From Beta vulgaris subsp. vulgaris (lineage: Eukaryota; Streptophyta; Magnoliopsida; Caryophyllales; Amaranthaceae), in contig NC_079209.1 in NCBI RefSeq assembly GCF_026745355.1, positions 4,138,507 through 4,202,506 of the forward strand: a stretch of DNA of 64,000 nucleotides, given 5' to 3'. The position numbers were made by a program, and so were the translations under genes. Each line of letters opens with the position of its first letter. Position 1 is the stretch's first letter. This document shows, in pieces, positions 23,220-33,298 of the stretch. The notes under the pieces were generated by a model that saw nothing but the letters and a program-made list of their open reading frames with translations, ran no database searches and was not told the DNA's origin.

Positions 23220-23580
23220 GAACCACGATTAATCTTATGTCTATTGTTCTTGAATTCTTTGATGCTTTATACATCCATGATAACAACTTGTTATGTTGGA
23301 CGATACATCAAGTGAAATATAAGTAATCTCTACGTGCTTAGTCGGTTAGTGATGTATCCTACACATCTCTACCACCCTGTAAGTTATCCTAATATAATAG
23401 TGGAACCACGATTAATCTTATGTCTATTGTTCTTTAATTCTTTGTTGCTTTATGCATCTATGATAACAACTTGTTATACTAAACGATACATCAAGTGAAA
23501 TATAAATAATCTCTACGTGCTTAGTCAGTTAGTGATGTATCCGATATTCCTCCACATCCCTACCACCCTGTAAGTTATCC
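23220..23580 (+). repeat. Tandem duplication of the CACTA flank (about 180 bp, two copies)
   Basis: The block GAACCACGATTAATCTTATG ... AGTGATGTATCC ... CTACCACCCTGTAAG occurs at about 23220-23390 and again at 23401-23575. The second copy starts inside AATAGTGGAACC, suggesting misalignment at the short AGTGGAACC sequence. Confidence 0.75.
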
Positions 23581-24216
23581 TAATATATATAATAGTATTC
23601 TTTCTATATGAGGATGTCTATATTTATTTAGAAGGTATTGTCTCCTATAAGTGTATACTCTATATATCTTTATATTTATATTTATATTTAGTCACCCCAA
23701 GTTAATTATTAACACTAATGTGTAATAATGTATGATTAGGAGGCTTGAATTGACTAATAGTTTAAAATAATTAATGCTACTAATGAAGTCTTTTTTTTAT
23801 GCTTGGCTCGTGAATCTTATCAAAATTTGGACAGAGTATTATGAAGTACTCCTACGTATTAAGTTTGGTGTCATAAGTCAAACCATTTGATGCCAATATT
23901 AACTACTCTAGATCGATGATTCTCAAAATGTAGTTCTATTTTTTTTTATGTGTACTATAATATTGTTCTTATTTTAATTCTTTCTACCTTGATTATTTAC
24001 CATTTTGTAATCCCTATTGGTTGTTTTTATTCACTTAAATACATTTTATTAATTGAAATAATCAACATAATTAACCTAAACCACATTCGTTTCATTCTTG
24101 ATTCCAAACCCATACCACTATATGGCCGGAACCCCTCCTAAAAGTTTGGGGATCGGATGAATGCAATAACTGAATTCTTTCTACAAGAAATGGAGTAAGA
24201 GTTTATGTCTATAATA

Positions 24217-24747
24217 CTACCTCTGTTTCCTAAAGATCTTCCTTGTTACCGTTATTACAGATACCAATGAGAATTAATTTGTGTGGGGTGTGGGGTGTGG
24301 GGTGTGGGGTGGGTAAAGTAGGAGAGAGAAAGAGGTTAAGATAAATAAACAAATAAAAAGAGGTTAAAGTAGGATAGAGAAAGGGAGTAAAATTGAATTA
24401 ATAATGTAAGAAAAATAATATACATAGCCCTTAGGGCTACCTATAAGAAACTTAAAATGGAAATAAAAACTTGAATCAAGCATTTATTATCTCAAATGAT
24501 GTGTAATTTTATCTTGAATTCTTAAATTGTTTCCATTTTAAGAAATTTATTTAATACTTATCCTTAGCCCTAAGGGCTACATATAACATTACCCATAATG
24601 TAATGGTGGACCATATGATATGGACATGAGACGGTAAAAAGGGAAAAAAAATCCAAATAAGGAATAAAGTAAAAGAGGGAAGATCTTTTGAAAACACATT
24701 TAAACGGAAAGAGGGAAGATCTTTAGGAAATGGAGGAAATGGAGGGA
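24217..24747. mobile_element. MITE with CTRTTTCCTAAAGATCTTCC ends
   Basis: The left end CTACCTCTGTTTCCTAAAG and the right end CTTTAGGAAATGGAGGAAATGGAGG are inverted repeats; the same family occurs at 43391. GTGGGGTGTGGGGTGTGGGG forms a short satellite at about 24277-24308. A second element is inserted in it at about 24420-24587. Confidence 0.7.
24420..24587. mobile_element. Nested small MITE with palindromic ends
   Basis: The left end ATAGCCCTTAGGGCTAC and the right end TAGCCCTAAGGGCTACATA are inverted repeats that extend inward (AACTTAAAATGGAAA / TTTCCATTTTAAG). It lies wholly inside the larger MITE. Confidence 0.65.
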
Positions 24748-24779
24748 CCATATCTTGTGCAAATGTTTTAAAGAGATAT

Positions 24780-24995
24780 AATTATAAGACCTTATGATAA
24801 TTTATTTCAAACACTAAACAATGGTGTTATGGTGGATTAATGGTTAAACTTTAACTTTTGTTTCAAAGGTTACGTGTTCGATACCTTGTACAATATTTTT
24901 TTTAAATTGAACATAAAGCATTTGCATTAGACCCTTATAAAAGAGTACTACGTGACACACAAACTTTCTTATGAACACCTTTTAAGTTAAATTAA
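24780..24995. repeat. tRNA-like repeat beside a Helitron
   Basis: A B-box-like sequence (ACGTGTTCGATACC, about 24892-24905) follows an A-box-like stretch (GGATTAATGGTTAAAC). The right part (CACCTTTTAAGTTAAATT) resembles a Helitron left end read on the minus strand. It may be a decayed SINE or a second Helitron fragment in tandem with the next one. Confidence 0.35.
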
Positions 24996-25256
24996 CTAGT
25001 TATTAGGCCCGGGCTATGTCCCGGGTAAGAAAAAAATATATTTATTAATATAATACTTTATGATACACTAAATACAACTTAGCCCAGTGGTTAGCACTTT
25101 AATATATGTACTTGAGGTATCGGGATCAAACCTTATACTATGCAATTTCTTAATTTTTTTTATTATATATGGATTACATGAACTAAAACTCCCTTAAGAG
25201 AGCGCCACGTGACATAATTTCTTGTTTTCACACGCCTTTTAATATATTTGTATATT
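24996..25256 (-). mobile_element. Non-autonomous Helitron, about 261 bp
   Basis: On the minus strand it ends CCCGGGACATAGCCCGGG, then about 9 nt, then CTAG, followed by host T. The start is degenerate (ATATACAAATATATTAAAAG without the leading TC). It contains a tRNA-like block with TTAGCCCAGTGGTTAGCAC (A-box) and GGGATCAAACC (B-box-like). Confidence 0.75.
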
Positions 25257-25576
25257 GTACTTGTATATAGTATAAATAATATTAAGTTGTAACTATTAAT
25301 GTGACTATACCCCGTCATAAGTGTATATCAATATAATCATTGTATATTTTTAGTCACCCCGAGTTAGTTATTATCACTAATGATGTATGATTAAGAGGCT
25401 TGAATTGATTAATACTTTAAAATAATTAATGCTGCTACTGAAGTCATTTTTTATGCTTTTTTGTTTGATAGTTTGTTTTGGTAATTGGTGTTATTTTATT
25501 CCATTCTCAGCTTTGAAAAAAGTACTTGAATACAAGTCTGTTGCCATACAATTAGGAACAATACTACCGCAGACTT

Positions 25577-25995
25577 AAAATGAAATAGCTAAATAGTTGC
25601 CTGAGTTTTGGCTACACCAGGCTACAAAGTCATCTCGCCTCAATAGTCCCTGTTTAGCTAGTGAATCCGCAACCATATTCGATTCTCGAGACTTGTACAC
25701 AATCTGAATATCCTGACTCGAGTTGAGATGATGTCGAATGAGATTGATGTGGAAGGTAAGGTTCCATGGACCATTCTATATTCTCTCCATTGCACCATTT
25801 GACCGCATTGGCCGAGTCTGATTCTATTATAAGCCCATGAGATTCAATGCGATTTGTTGTGAGAGAAATCTTCAAGGCTCGGCTTATAGCTAGGACTTCC
25901 GCATTATTAATGTCCATGAATGGGATTGGACTTGAAAATAGACATTTGAAATTCCCATGATGATCACGGAGTACGCCACCTATTGAGGATTTCAT
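25577..25995 (-). pseudogene. LINE RNase H-like domain fragment
   Basis: The minus-strand frame reads GGVLRDHHGNF, NNAEVLAISRALKISL and IIESDSANAVKW, the three typical blocks of the RVT_3 domain at the C-terminus of plant LINEs. A frameshift after about residue 80 breaks the frame; the continuation (ESNMVADSLAKQG) appears in another frame down to about 25577. No poly(A) tail or target duplication was found. Confidence 0.8.
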
Positions 25996-26059
25996 TAGTC
26001 CCTAATTTAGCGACGCACAAACAATTTTGATGGTGTCCCTCCAAAGAAGAGGAATACCA

Positions 26060-26440
26060 TGCTACAATAACAGAAATAAGTACATTGCAATGGGCTACAT
26101 GCCTACATCCACGCTACAAATTCATCAATACGACGCAAGCTTTGCTTGGCGAGGCTATCCGCCACCACATTAGTCTCTCTATTCTTGTGTATGATGGTCA
26201 CTTGGAGTTCCGATTTCATGGTGTTTCGAATAAAATTCAGGATGAATTTGAGGTTCCATGGCCCCCATGATCTTCACTACACCATCTAACCACATTACTT
26301 GAATCAGCTTCCACTATCAACATAGATGGGTTGATTCTGTATTTCTGTTGCAACTGAGAGTAAGTTTTAATGCTCGGTGGATGGCAAGTATTTCTGCTGA
26401 ATTAATTTCCATGGGAGGTATGGGGAAGAGAAACCATAGT
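26060..26440 (-). pseudogene. Second LINE RNase H-like fragment
   Basis: The minus strand again gives PPMEINSAEILAIHRALKL followed by a broken remainder, similar to the fragment at 25577-25995 but diverged. Several stops interrupt it. Two such fragments in tandem suggest duplication or two insertions at nearly the same place. Confidence 0.65.
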
Positions 26441-26479
26441 ATTAACTACTCGATATTACTTCCTGTGTCTTCAAATAAA

Positions 26480-27240
26480 GTTCATATTTTAAAATTTTTA
26501 GGTGTTCTAAATATTATTGTTCTTATTTTAAATTTTTTGACCTTAATTATTCCTCCTTTTGTAATCTCTATTGGTTATTTTTGTTGATTTAAGTTTAATT
26601 TATCGGTTGAAATAATCAACGTAATTCACCCTCAAATTTTAATTAATATTGTTTTGCTTTTTTTACAGAGTAAAAGTAAAAATCATTTATGTACTAATAC
26701 AAATACACCGTTATGAAATGGAGAAGTAGTAAATTATAATAACAATATGGACTTTTCTTATTGAAGTTTGCAACACTTTGTGTATAGACTATAGAGCTCT
26801 CTTATGAGAGTACATATCTTTTTTTTTTTTACTACATCACTTTTTTATGCCATTATAAGGAGAGTATTTTTTTATTTGACCTTTCAAATAAAGATTTGAA
26901 ATCTCTTTAAGTCTAAATTTTAAATTTTATTTGTGAGTTTCAATTCAACATAAATTGTTGTCACCTTTTTCCAACAAAATAATTAAGAAATTAGTTTTAG
27001 TCTAATTTTTTTTACTGACTTTAAATTTATATGTAGGCTTCTTCCTCTCTTGCTCTGGTGATTTAGAGAAAATGAAGCACTATTTTTGTTGTCGGTGAAA
27101 CTTTGAGTTGTAAAAAATTTTGAAATATTTTCGACACCGAAAACTCTCATTAAGAATACATATGAAATGTTTATTTGGTATCAAAGACTTATAACACCCT
27201 TTTCAGATATCACATTAATTAATGTACATATGTATTAGTA
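26480..27240 (+). repeat. Repeat array unit C (partial)
   Basis: This matches the 3' part of unit A and the 5' part of unit B: ATTGTTCTTATTTTAAAT, GTAATCTCTATTGG, CATTTATGTACTAATACAAA, AACACTTTGTGTATAGA, then the block with AACTCTCATTAAGAATACAT. It stops before the exon-like ORF and the CACTA end, so it is truncated. Confidence 0.75.
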
Positions 27241-27349
27241 CAATTGGTATAAATAATATTGAGTTGTAACTATTAATTTGACAATACCCCCGTCATAAGT
27301 GTATATCAATCTTCATATATTTTTATAGTCCGTCCAAGCTACTCTCTCC

Positions 27350-27595
27350 GTCCTATATTATAGTGCTTTTTTCTCTATTTTGAGGTCAAATTATAAAATC
27401 TTTGACCAAATATTCTCACTTGTATATGTAAAAGAACATATTCATGTCGCATTTTATTATGTTCGCCTTAATGTATAGTTTCATAAATCAATATTTATAT
27501 TTTTATCAAATAAAAAATCGAATATATCTAAGGTCAAAAGTGTTGGAGACTATTTAAAAAATTACAAATATTATATTATGATACACATGGAGCAG
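27350..27595. mobile_element. Degenerate Stowaway-like MITE
   Basis: CTCTCTCCGTCCTATATTAT at about 27353 and ATATTATGATACACATGGAG near 27593 are imperfect inverted repeats of the kind seen at 21087. It lies between array units C and D. Confidence 0.5.
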
Positions 27596-27744
27596 TTATT
27601 ATTAGTTATCACTAATAATATATGATTAGGAGACTTGAATGGACTCCCTCAAAAAAGGGGAATGAATTGAGTAATACTCCTCCGTCTCATAATATCGTGC
27701 TTGTATATTAATTAATACAATTAATACAGTCAAATTTTATGCTT

Positions 27745-28560
27745 AGGTCGTGAGAAAATTTGGACATGTCATTATGAAGTATGTATCAAGATTGTTGTCA
27801 AAAGTCAAACCATTTGATTCTAGTATTAAGTACTCTAGAATCCTTCACGTGTCTCACAATGTAGTTCATATTTTAATTGTTTTTTTAGATGTCCTTAAAA
27901 TTGTTTTTATTTATTATCTTAATTATTTACTTTTTTGTAATTCCTATTGGCTGTTTTTTTCCATTTAAGTTAATTTTATTGGTTGAAACAATCAAAATAG
28001 TTTACCTAAAATTTTAATTAATACTATTTTGCTTTTTACACAGAGTAAAAGGAAAAATCATTTATGTACTAATACAAATAAACTATTATGAAATGGAAAA
28101 ATAGTAAATTACACTAACAATATGGACTTTCTTATTGAAGCTTACAACACTTTATGTACAAAGTTATCTTATGAGAGTATATTTTTTTATTACATCACTT
28201 TTTTTTTATGCAATTGGAGAGTATTTTTGAATTTTGAAAAAAATTGAAATCACTTTAAGTTTAAATTTTAAATTTTATTTTTGAGTTTCAGTAACATTAA
28301 CTGATGTGACCTTTCTCCAACATAATAATTAAGAAAGTAGTTTTAGCTTAATTGTTTTTACTAACTTCAAATTTCCTGTAGACTTCTTTCTTTCTTGCTC
28401 CGGCAATTTGGGCAAGATGCAACACTATTTTCGTCGTTGATGAAACTATGGGTTGTAGAAATTTTTGAAAATCTTTTCTATCATCCAAAACCTTAAATTA
28501 AGAAAATATATTAAATGCTTATTTGGTACAAAAAACTAATCAGGTTTATCAAACACAATT
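27745..28560 (+). repeat. Repeat array unit D (partial)
   Basis: This begins near TTTATGCTTAGGTCGTGAG (compare TTTATGCTTGGCTCGTGAA of units A and B), runs through GTCAAAAGTCAAACCATTTG and AACACTTTATGTAC, and ends near GGTTTATCAAACACA. Like unit C it lacks the CACTA end. It is the most diverged copy. Confidence 0.7.
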
Positions 28561-28803
28561 TTTAAATTACATTAATTATTGTAATATTATATTGAGCTGT
28601 AAATCTTTGATATTTATATTGTATCGAAGCACTTATTGTAGCATCATTAGTTTTACATTGAAATTAAAGACAAAAAAACAAATGTTAGCAAGTGAGGGCG
28701 ATTATTATATTAATAGATACGGGGTTATACGGTACAAGATTATAGAGTATGGGATTATATGGAATATAATGAATTAGAGAATATCGGGTTAAAGGTTTGA
28801 AAA

Positions 28804-29377
28804 CTAGTTATTAGGTCCGGACTACGTCCCGGGTAAGAAAAAATTTCATTTGTTAATATAATACTTTATGATAATAATAATAAATACAACTTAGCCTAGT
28901 GGTTAAGACTGTAGTACATATACTTGAGGTTTCGGGATCAAACCCTATACTACACAGTTTCTAAATTTTTTTATTGTACATAGATTACATGAACTAAAAC
29001 TCCCTAGGGGTAGTACTGTAGTGGTCAACACTGCTCTTCAAATGGTATCATATACATAATTAATTTTAATGAACATGCAAATTTATTTATTTTTAAGGAT
29101 GCAAGAGATATGTTTAATAACATTAACTAATTACAACACATATTTTTAATTTGTGGAAACATGGATCATTAAGAGATGTTAGATGAGATGGTGATTCTTT
29201 GAAAACCCTTACGTAAGGTTAGAGGTTCGAGCCCAGGCTTCAGCAAATTTATTTTTTAAATAATGACCACTTGACTTTGTTCGTTAACAGACACATGGCA
29301 AAATTCTAGTGGCAGGAGGAGAGTGCCACGTAGCGCATTGACATTGTTACGCACGCCTTTTAATATATATGTATAGA
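28804..29377 (-). mobile_element. Helitron, 574 bp, with internal tRNA-like segments
   Basis: On the minus strand it starts TCTATACATATATATTAAAA and ends with a CCCGGGACGTAGTCCGG hairpin, a short spacer and CTAG. Host bases A and T flank it as expected. It has the same family of ends as 4863 and 24996 but is about 300 bp longer. The extra part carries GGTTCGAGCCC at about 29223-29233, a perfect pol III B-box, so a SINE-like piece seems to be inserted or captured. Confidence 0.8.
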
Positions 29378-29528
29378 TATGAGTTCTTTTACAGAAATTA
29401 ATATGTTTTATATTGAAATTATGTTCACACCCTTATCGTGGCATTGTTAAGTTTATATTGGAAAAAAAAACATAATTATTAGCAAGGGGTGATTATTATA
29501 TTAATAAATATGAGGTGATAGGTTACAT

Positions 29529-29830
29529 CATTACAAGAATCCGTACCTTTGCTGACCGTCAAAATCGGTCGGTGAAACACTAAAAACCGTCGCTAATATA
29601 TTTACCGACTGCTGAATGGTCGTTATAGTTCTTGTCGGTAATCCAAAGAAGTTGACTGGCAAACTGTCAGTAAATTATCACCTACCGTTTTCTTAAAATT
29701 ATCGCCATTACAAATTATTAAAAGGTGGTAGGTAATTAACTCCTACTCTATTGGTTATTTACCTAACGTCTTTAAGCGATCTCTACTCTAGAGAACGGTA
29801 GGTAATTACCAACCGTTTTGATTATTATAA
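29529..29830 (+). mobile_element. CACTA-like left end fragment
   Basis: CATTACAAGAATCCGT resembles the CACTACAAGAAAA terminus, followed by repeated ACCG/CGGT motifs (GACCGTCAAAATCGGTCGG, ACCGTCGCTAAT) typical of subterminal repeats. These differ from the motifs near the right end at 31649, so the two ends may come from different elements. Confidence 0.5.
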
Positions 29831-29889
29831 CGATTGGCTTTTGTACCTTGCGTATCGTACATTGTCGTTAAGCCTACCGATTACAACCA

Positions 29890-30560
29890 TGGAGAAGAGA
29901 AAGTTGATTATTCTCACCAGTAATGCTCCATTTTCTGATAGCAAGCCTATAATTCTGAAACCTTGGGATGCTAAAGTTGATTTTTTAAAAGATGAAATTC
30001 GAACCATCCCTACATGGATTTAACTCAAATTAGATTTTAAATACTAGGGGGAGAGTTGTTTGTTTAAAATTGCATGGAAATAGATAAGCCTGTTAAATTA
30101 GAGGCCACAATAAAGAGGGAGAAGCTTAGATATGCTCCAATGATGATTGAAATTATGTTGGATCAGCAGTTCCCTAGTAATATTTCTTTCATTAATGAAT
30201 GTGATGCGGAGGTTAATGTCCAAGTGGAATATGAGTGGAAACTAGTCTTTTGTAATAATTGCAAAGGGATAATGTGATGCGGAGGTTAATGTGATGCGGA
30301 GGTTAATGTCATAATGGTGAGGCGTGTAAGAGGAAGGCTGGTTATAAAGTTTGGAAGGCCAAACAAGTTCCTGGAGAAGCTGCTGTTAGTGAGCCTCATC
30401 GGGAGGAGGAGTTTCAGCCTGTAAGATGTCCAACTCGGAGAAGATGGGAGAATCAAATCCCTACTGTTGTACATAAGGGTTTTGAGGCATTGAATACACA
30501 AGTCCAGGAACTATCAAAAAATCGAAATGCTTGGTCTGCAAATTTCTTGTCCTCCACCTA
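29890..30560 (+). pseudogene. LINE ORF1 remnant (DUF4283-like plus zinc-knuckle start)
   Basis: One frame reads KPIILKPWDAKVDFLKDEIR and TIPTWI, as in the DUF4283 domain of plant LINE ORF1. Further on, MEIDKPVKLEATIKREKLRYA, a PSNISFINE block and VEYEWKLVFCNNCKGI match the segment that leads into the CCHC knuckle. Stops and a shift break it at about 30020-30073, and the knuckle is cut after CNNCKG by a short duplication (GTGATGCGGAGGTTAAT occurs three times). Non-functional. Confidence 0.65.
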
Positions 30561-31329
30561 ATCTTCAAATTCAACAAATTTAATTTTAGTTGAGTTGAGA
30601 AACTGAAATAAATACCAGAACTATAAAAAAAAAAAAAAATCAAACAATCAAATTTTAGATTCTGCCACCACCACGCATTTAAAAAATTTATAACAGTTTC
30701 AAAAAATCATTTAACCCTAATTCCTCGAAAAAAATTAAAAAAAAAACACATTAATGAAGATCTAATATTTTCCTGAAAAGATGAAAATTTTAATTCAAGC
30801 AAAATAACGCATTAAAAAAAGAAAAATTAAGGCGTTTTACCAATCAACGACCTCACTTTAGGGAAGAAAAATCGAACAAGAAAATCAAATAAAATCCCAA
30901 AATTGTAAATTAAAGATTTTTCAGCGTTTGTAAAAAAAATTAACACTAATTCCCAAAAAAAGTCGACAAAAAAAAAACAAAATTATGAATTTTGCCACCA
31001 CCACACATTATGAAAAAGATTAAAAATTTACCTGGAGTAAAGGAGCTCAACGACATGACGTTTAGATTTTGACTAAATAAGTCGTCGGAAAGTGAGAGTG
31101 AAGGACACGCTTAACTGAAAGTGACGATTCATTGGGGAGACGCTTTCGGAGGAGTTGACGTGGAGAGAGAGTGCGAGAAGAGTTGCAGAATTCGTCATCC
31201 ATGTTTGAGAGGAGTTGGGGAGAGAAAGAAGTGAGGGGAGATTGGTTTTGACGGCTGGTGAGAGAATGAGAGATTGAAAGTATGTATGGTGAAAGTCCAA
31301 TAAATATGAAACGGGGAAAAGTGGGCTGG
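30561..31329. other. AT-rich stretch without a recognised gene
   Basis: A-rich sequence with ATCAAA and AAATTAA runs, then a purine-rich block (31080-31300, GAGAGAG and GAGTTGGGGAG). No protein domain was recognised on either strand. It lies between two CACTA-like ends and may be internal element sequence. Confidence 0.4.
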
Positions 31330-31649
31330 GCTTAGTGATATGCGTCGACTCCTAAAGCCCATCTGACGCATTTCGCCTCAAGGCTCCTATATTTTGGCTC
31401 GCAAATTTACCACCTCAAAGATCTATATCGGACCATGGGACAGTCCGACGCAAATGGTCTTAATCAGCTGCGTCGCGTGCACCTGAACATCCGACACAAA
31501 TCTTTTTTTACTCATTTGTTGCGACTATTTGCGTCGGACCTTCGTCAACATCCGATGCAAATCGTTTGTTTATGAACATTTACTTCAGTCTTTCTTATGT
31601 TCGATGCATCGCACATAGGGTGACGCGAATTATCATTTTTCTAGTAGTG
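31330..31649 (+). mobile_element. CACTA-like right end fragment
   Basis: This ends TTTTTCTAGTAGTG at 31649, the reverse complement of CACTACTAGAAAAA. The preceding 300 bp repeat CCGACGCAAAT / GCGTCGGAC motifs in both orientations, as in CACTA subterminal regions. Confidence 0.65.
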
Positions 31650-31721
31650 ATATATGCGTAAATATCTTTTTTGTTTCTTTCCAACTCTTATACTTTTATA
31701 TTTATTACTTATTAAATTATA

Positions 31722-32095
31722 CTCCCTCCGTCCCTAAATACAGTTCTCATTTTCCTTTTTTTATGGTAATTTATGCCAGTACTAGAATCTAAGAGGGATA
31801 GTAAATATTTTTTTGTTTATTTAAATAAATGTAGTATGGGAAAAGATGATTTTAGGAAAGAGAATAGAGAATAATTAGTGAAATAGCATTAATTGTAACT
31901 AAATATGGAACACGATTTTTCTATATTTTGGTTGAATAAACAAAGAAAAAACCAAAATTCAAGAAGCAAATAAATGATGGGACACGATTTTTCTAGACAA
32001 ATTACGAAAAAAATGTGGAACTAAATATGGAAATGGGAACTATATTTTGGGACACCAAAAATGGAAATGAGAACTATATTTTGGGACGAAGGGAG
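31722..32095. mobile_element. Stowaway-like MITE, 374 bp
   Basis: CTCCCTCCGTCCCTAAATAC and the mirrored TATTTTGGGACGAAGGGAG form terminal inverted repeats with TA on each side. The right end is doubled (AACTATATTTTGGGACACC then GAACTATATTTTGGGACG), a pattern also seen in the MITE at 21087. Confidence 0.85.
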
Positions 32096-32369
32096 TAGTA
32101 TATTTACACTTTATCTTAAAACTTATGTTTGATACTTATTTTTATAACTTATTGGAACATATGGTATCTTGTTTTTACAACTTATTCGAACTTGACTAAA
32201 TTAATTAAAAATTATCTAAACTAATTTTTGCAAACAAATTTTTGTTGGAATATTTATAGTTCAATCTGTATGTAAGGTGTGTTTATATTTTATGTTATAC
32301 TTAGGAGTTGCAGAGGTTATGTAAGAGTAAGAGACAGACTTGTGTTGCATCTCGCGTCGTACTTTGCAG

Positions 32370-32695
32370 CCCAGGAAAAGTTTCTGTCCGCAAATCCATA
32401 AATGCAACATTGTTGGACAGAAGTGCACCGCACCTCGCACGAGGCTTCACTATTATAATATGTGCTTAATGAGTCGGCAAATAACTTAAAGAAAAGCATA
32501 TATAATATGTGCTTGGAAGTACATCCGGTTACTCGCTATTATGCCCATACACATCTCGAACATTGCCCGTATGACAACGATGTCTGTATGACAAGGAATA
32601 TGAAGAAGAGCAGCGACAAAATTTCATCATTCGAATTTAAATTGTCTTTGACATTTGCATTGTGTATTGTGTACATGCTTGTTATTTTATGGTAA
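32370..32695 (+). pseudogene. Cys-rich open frame, possibly a gene fragment
   Basis: After a TTTGCAG acceptor-like site, a frame reads RKSFCPQIHKCNIVGQKC and TRLHYYNMCL. It is interrupted by a 47-bp step in which TATAATATGTGCTT repeats (32454 and 32501). After the step the frame resumes as NMCLEVHPVTRYYAHTHLEHC, then PYDNDVC. The cysteine spacing and amino-acid use look coding, but I do not recognise a family and no start exon was found. The last part runs into a copy of U2AF65 intron sequence. It may be a broken small Cys-rich peptide gene or chance. Confidence 0.3.
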
Positions 32696-32830
32696 ACGAA
32701 AATACTTCCTTGCTTACATGAGGAGAAAACTACTGATAAATTGTTTCAAATTCTAATTTTGTGATGGCACAATATGTCAATATTGGTACTTTCATCTTAT
32801 ATTTTGTTTTTGGATCAAGTTCTTCTAACA
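32650..32830 (+). repeat. Diverged copy of U2AF65 intron 10 sequence
   Basis: TTTGCATTGTGTATTGTGTA followed by CTTGCTT, GAGGA, TTTCAAAT / CTTCAAAT, TTNTGATGGCA and GGATCNAGTTC occurs here in the same order as at about 8730-8885 in U2AF65 intron 10. No U2AF65 exon is present. This could be a shared dispersed repeat or a fragment moved from the gene. Confidence 0.6.
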
Positions 32831-33068
32831 TGTCGCCCATCGAATTAAGCTTTTTTCCGGTCTGATCTTCCATCATTTTTTTTTCTTTCTCTAATGACGA
32901 GAAATAATAATAGTTAAGCAAAAACATATTAAATAAGATCATGATTAACAAACATTACATTAAAATTCAATTAGAAATACAAGCCAAGAAGAAATTGAAA
33001 CACACTTCCAAATGAAATACAAACGATAAGGCAAATATTATGATATGAAATCATCAGTGTATCTTGAG

Positions 33069-33167
33069 TATATATGAAAGTGATCCAATCTCATTTAGTA
33101 GAATAACAACTTCAAATATTATGATAAGAAAAACATTGTCTTGAGATTGGACCCAACTTTCATATAA
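33069..33167. repeat. Inverted repeat hairpin near the 3' end of the MATH gene
   Basis: TATATGAAAGTGATCCAATC TCA pairs with TGAGATTGGACCCAACTTTCATATA across a loop of about 50 nt, with few mismatches. It lies 130-230 bp downstream of the MATH stop codon, so it may be in the 3' UTR or be a tiny MITE. Confidence 0.6.
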
Positions 33168-33298
33168 TTCAGTGATAAACAAAAACAATATCTCAAACAT
33201 ATATTTGCCTATGTTATTATAAACTTGAAATTAGAGAAAACCAATAAATGGTGAGCAAGCAATGTATAATGCTTCATAGATGGTAGATTGTGACCATC

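Larger units (their letters stand above)
21820..24075 (+). repeat. Repeat array unit B
   Basis: Second unit, starting at the ACACTTTGTGTGTAGAA junction and matching unit A to about AATCAACATAATTAACC (24075), where similarity stops. It includes a CACTA end at 23219 and, after it, an extra partial copy of the flank (AACCACGATTAATCTTATG at about 23220 and again at 23401). Confidence 0.8.
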
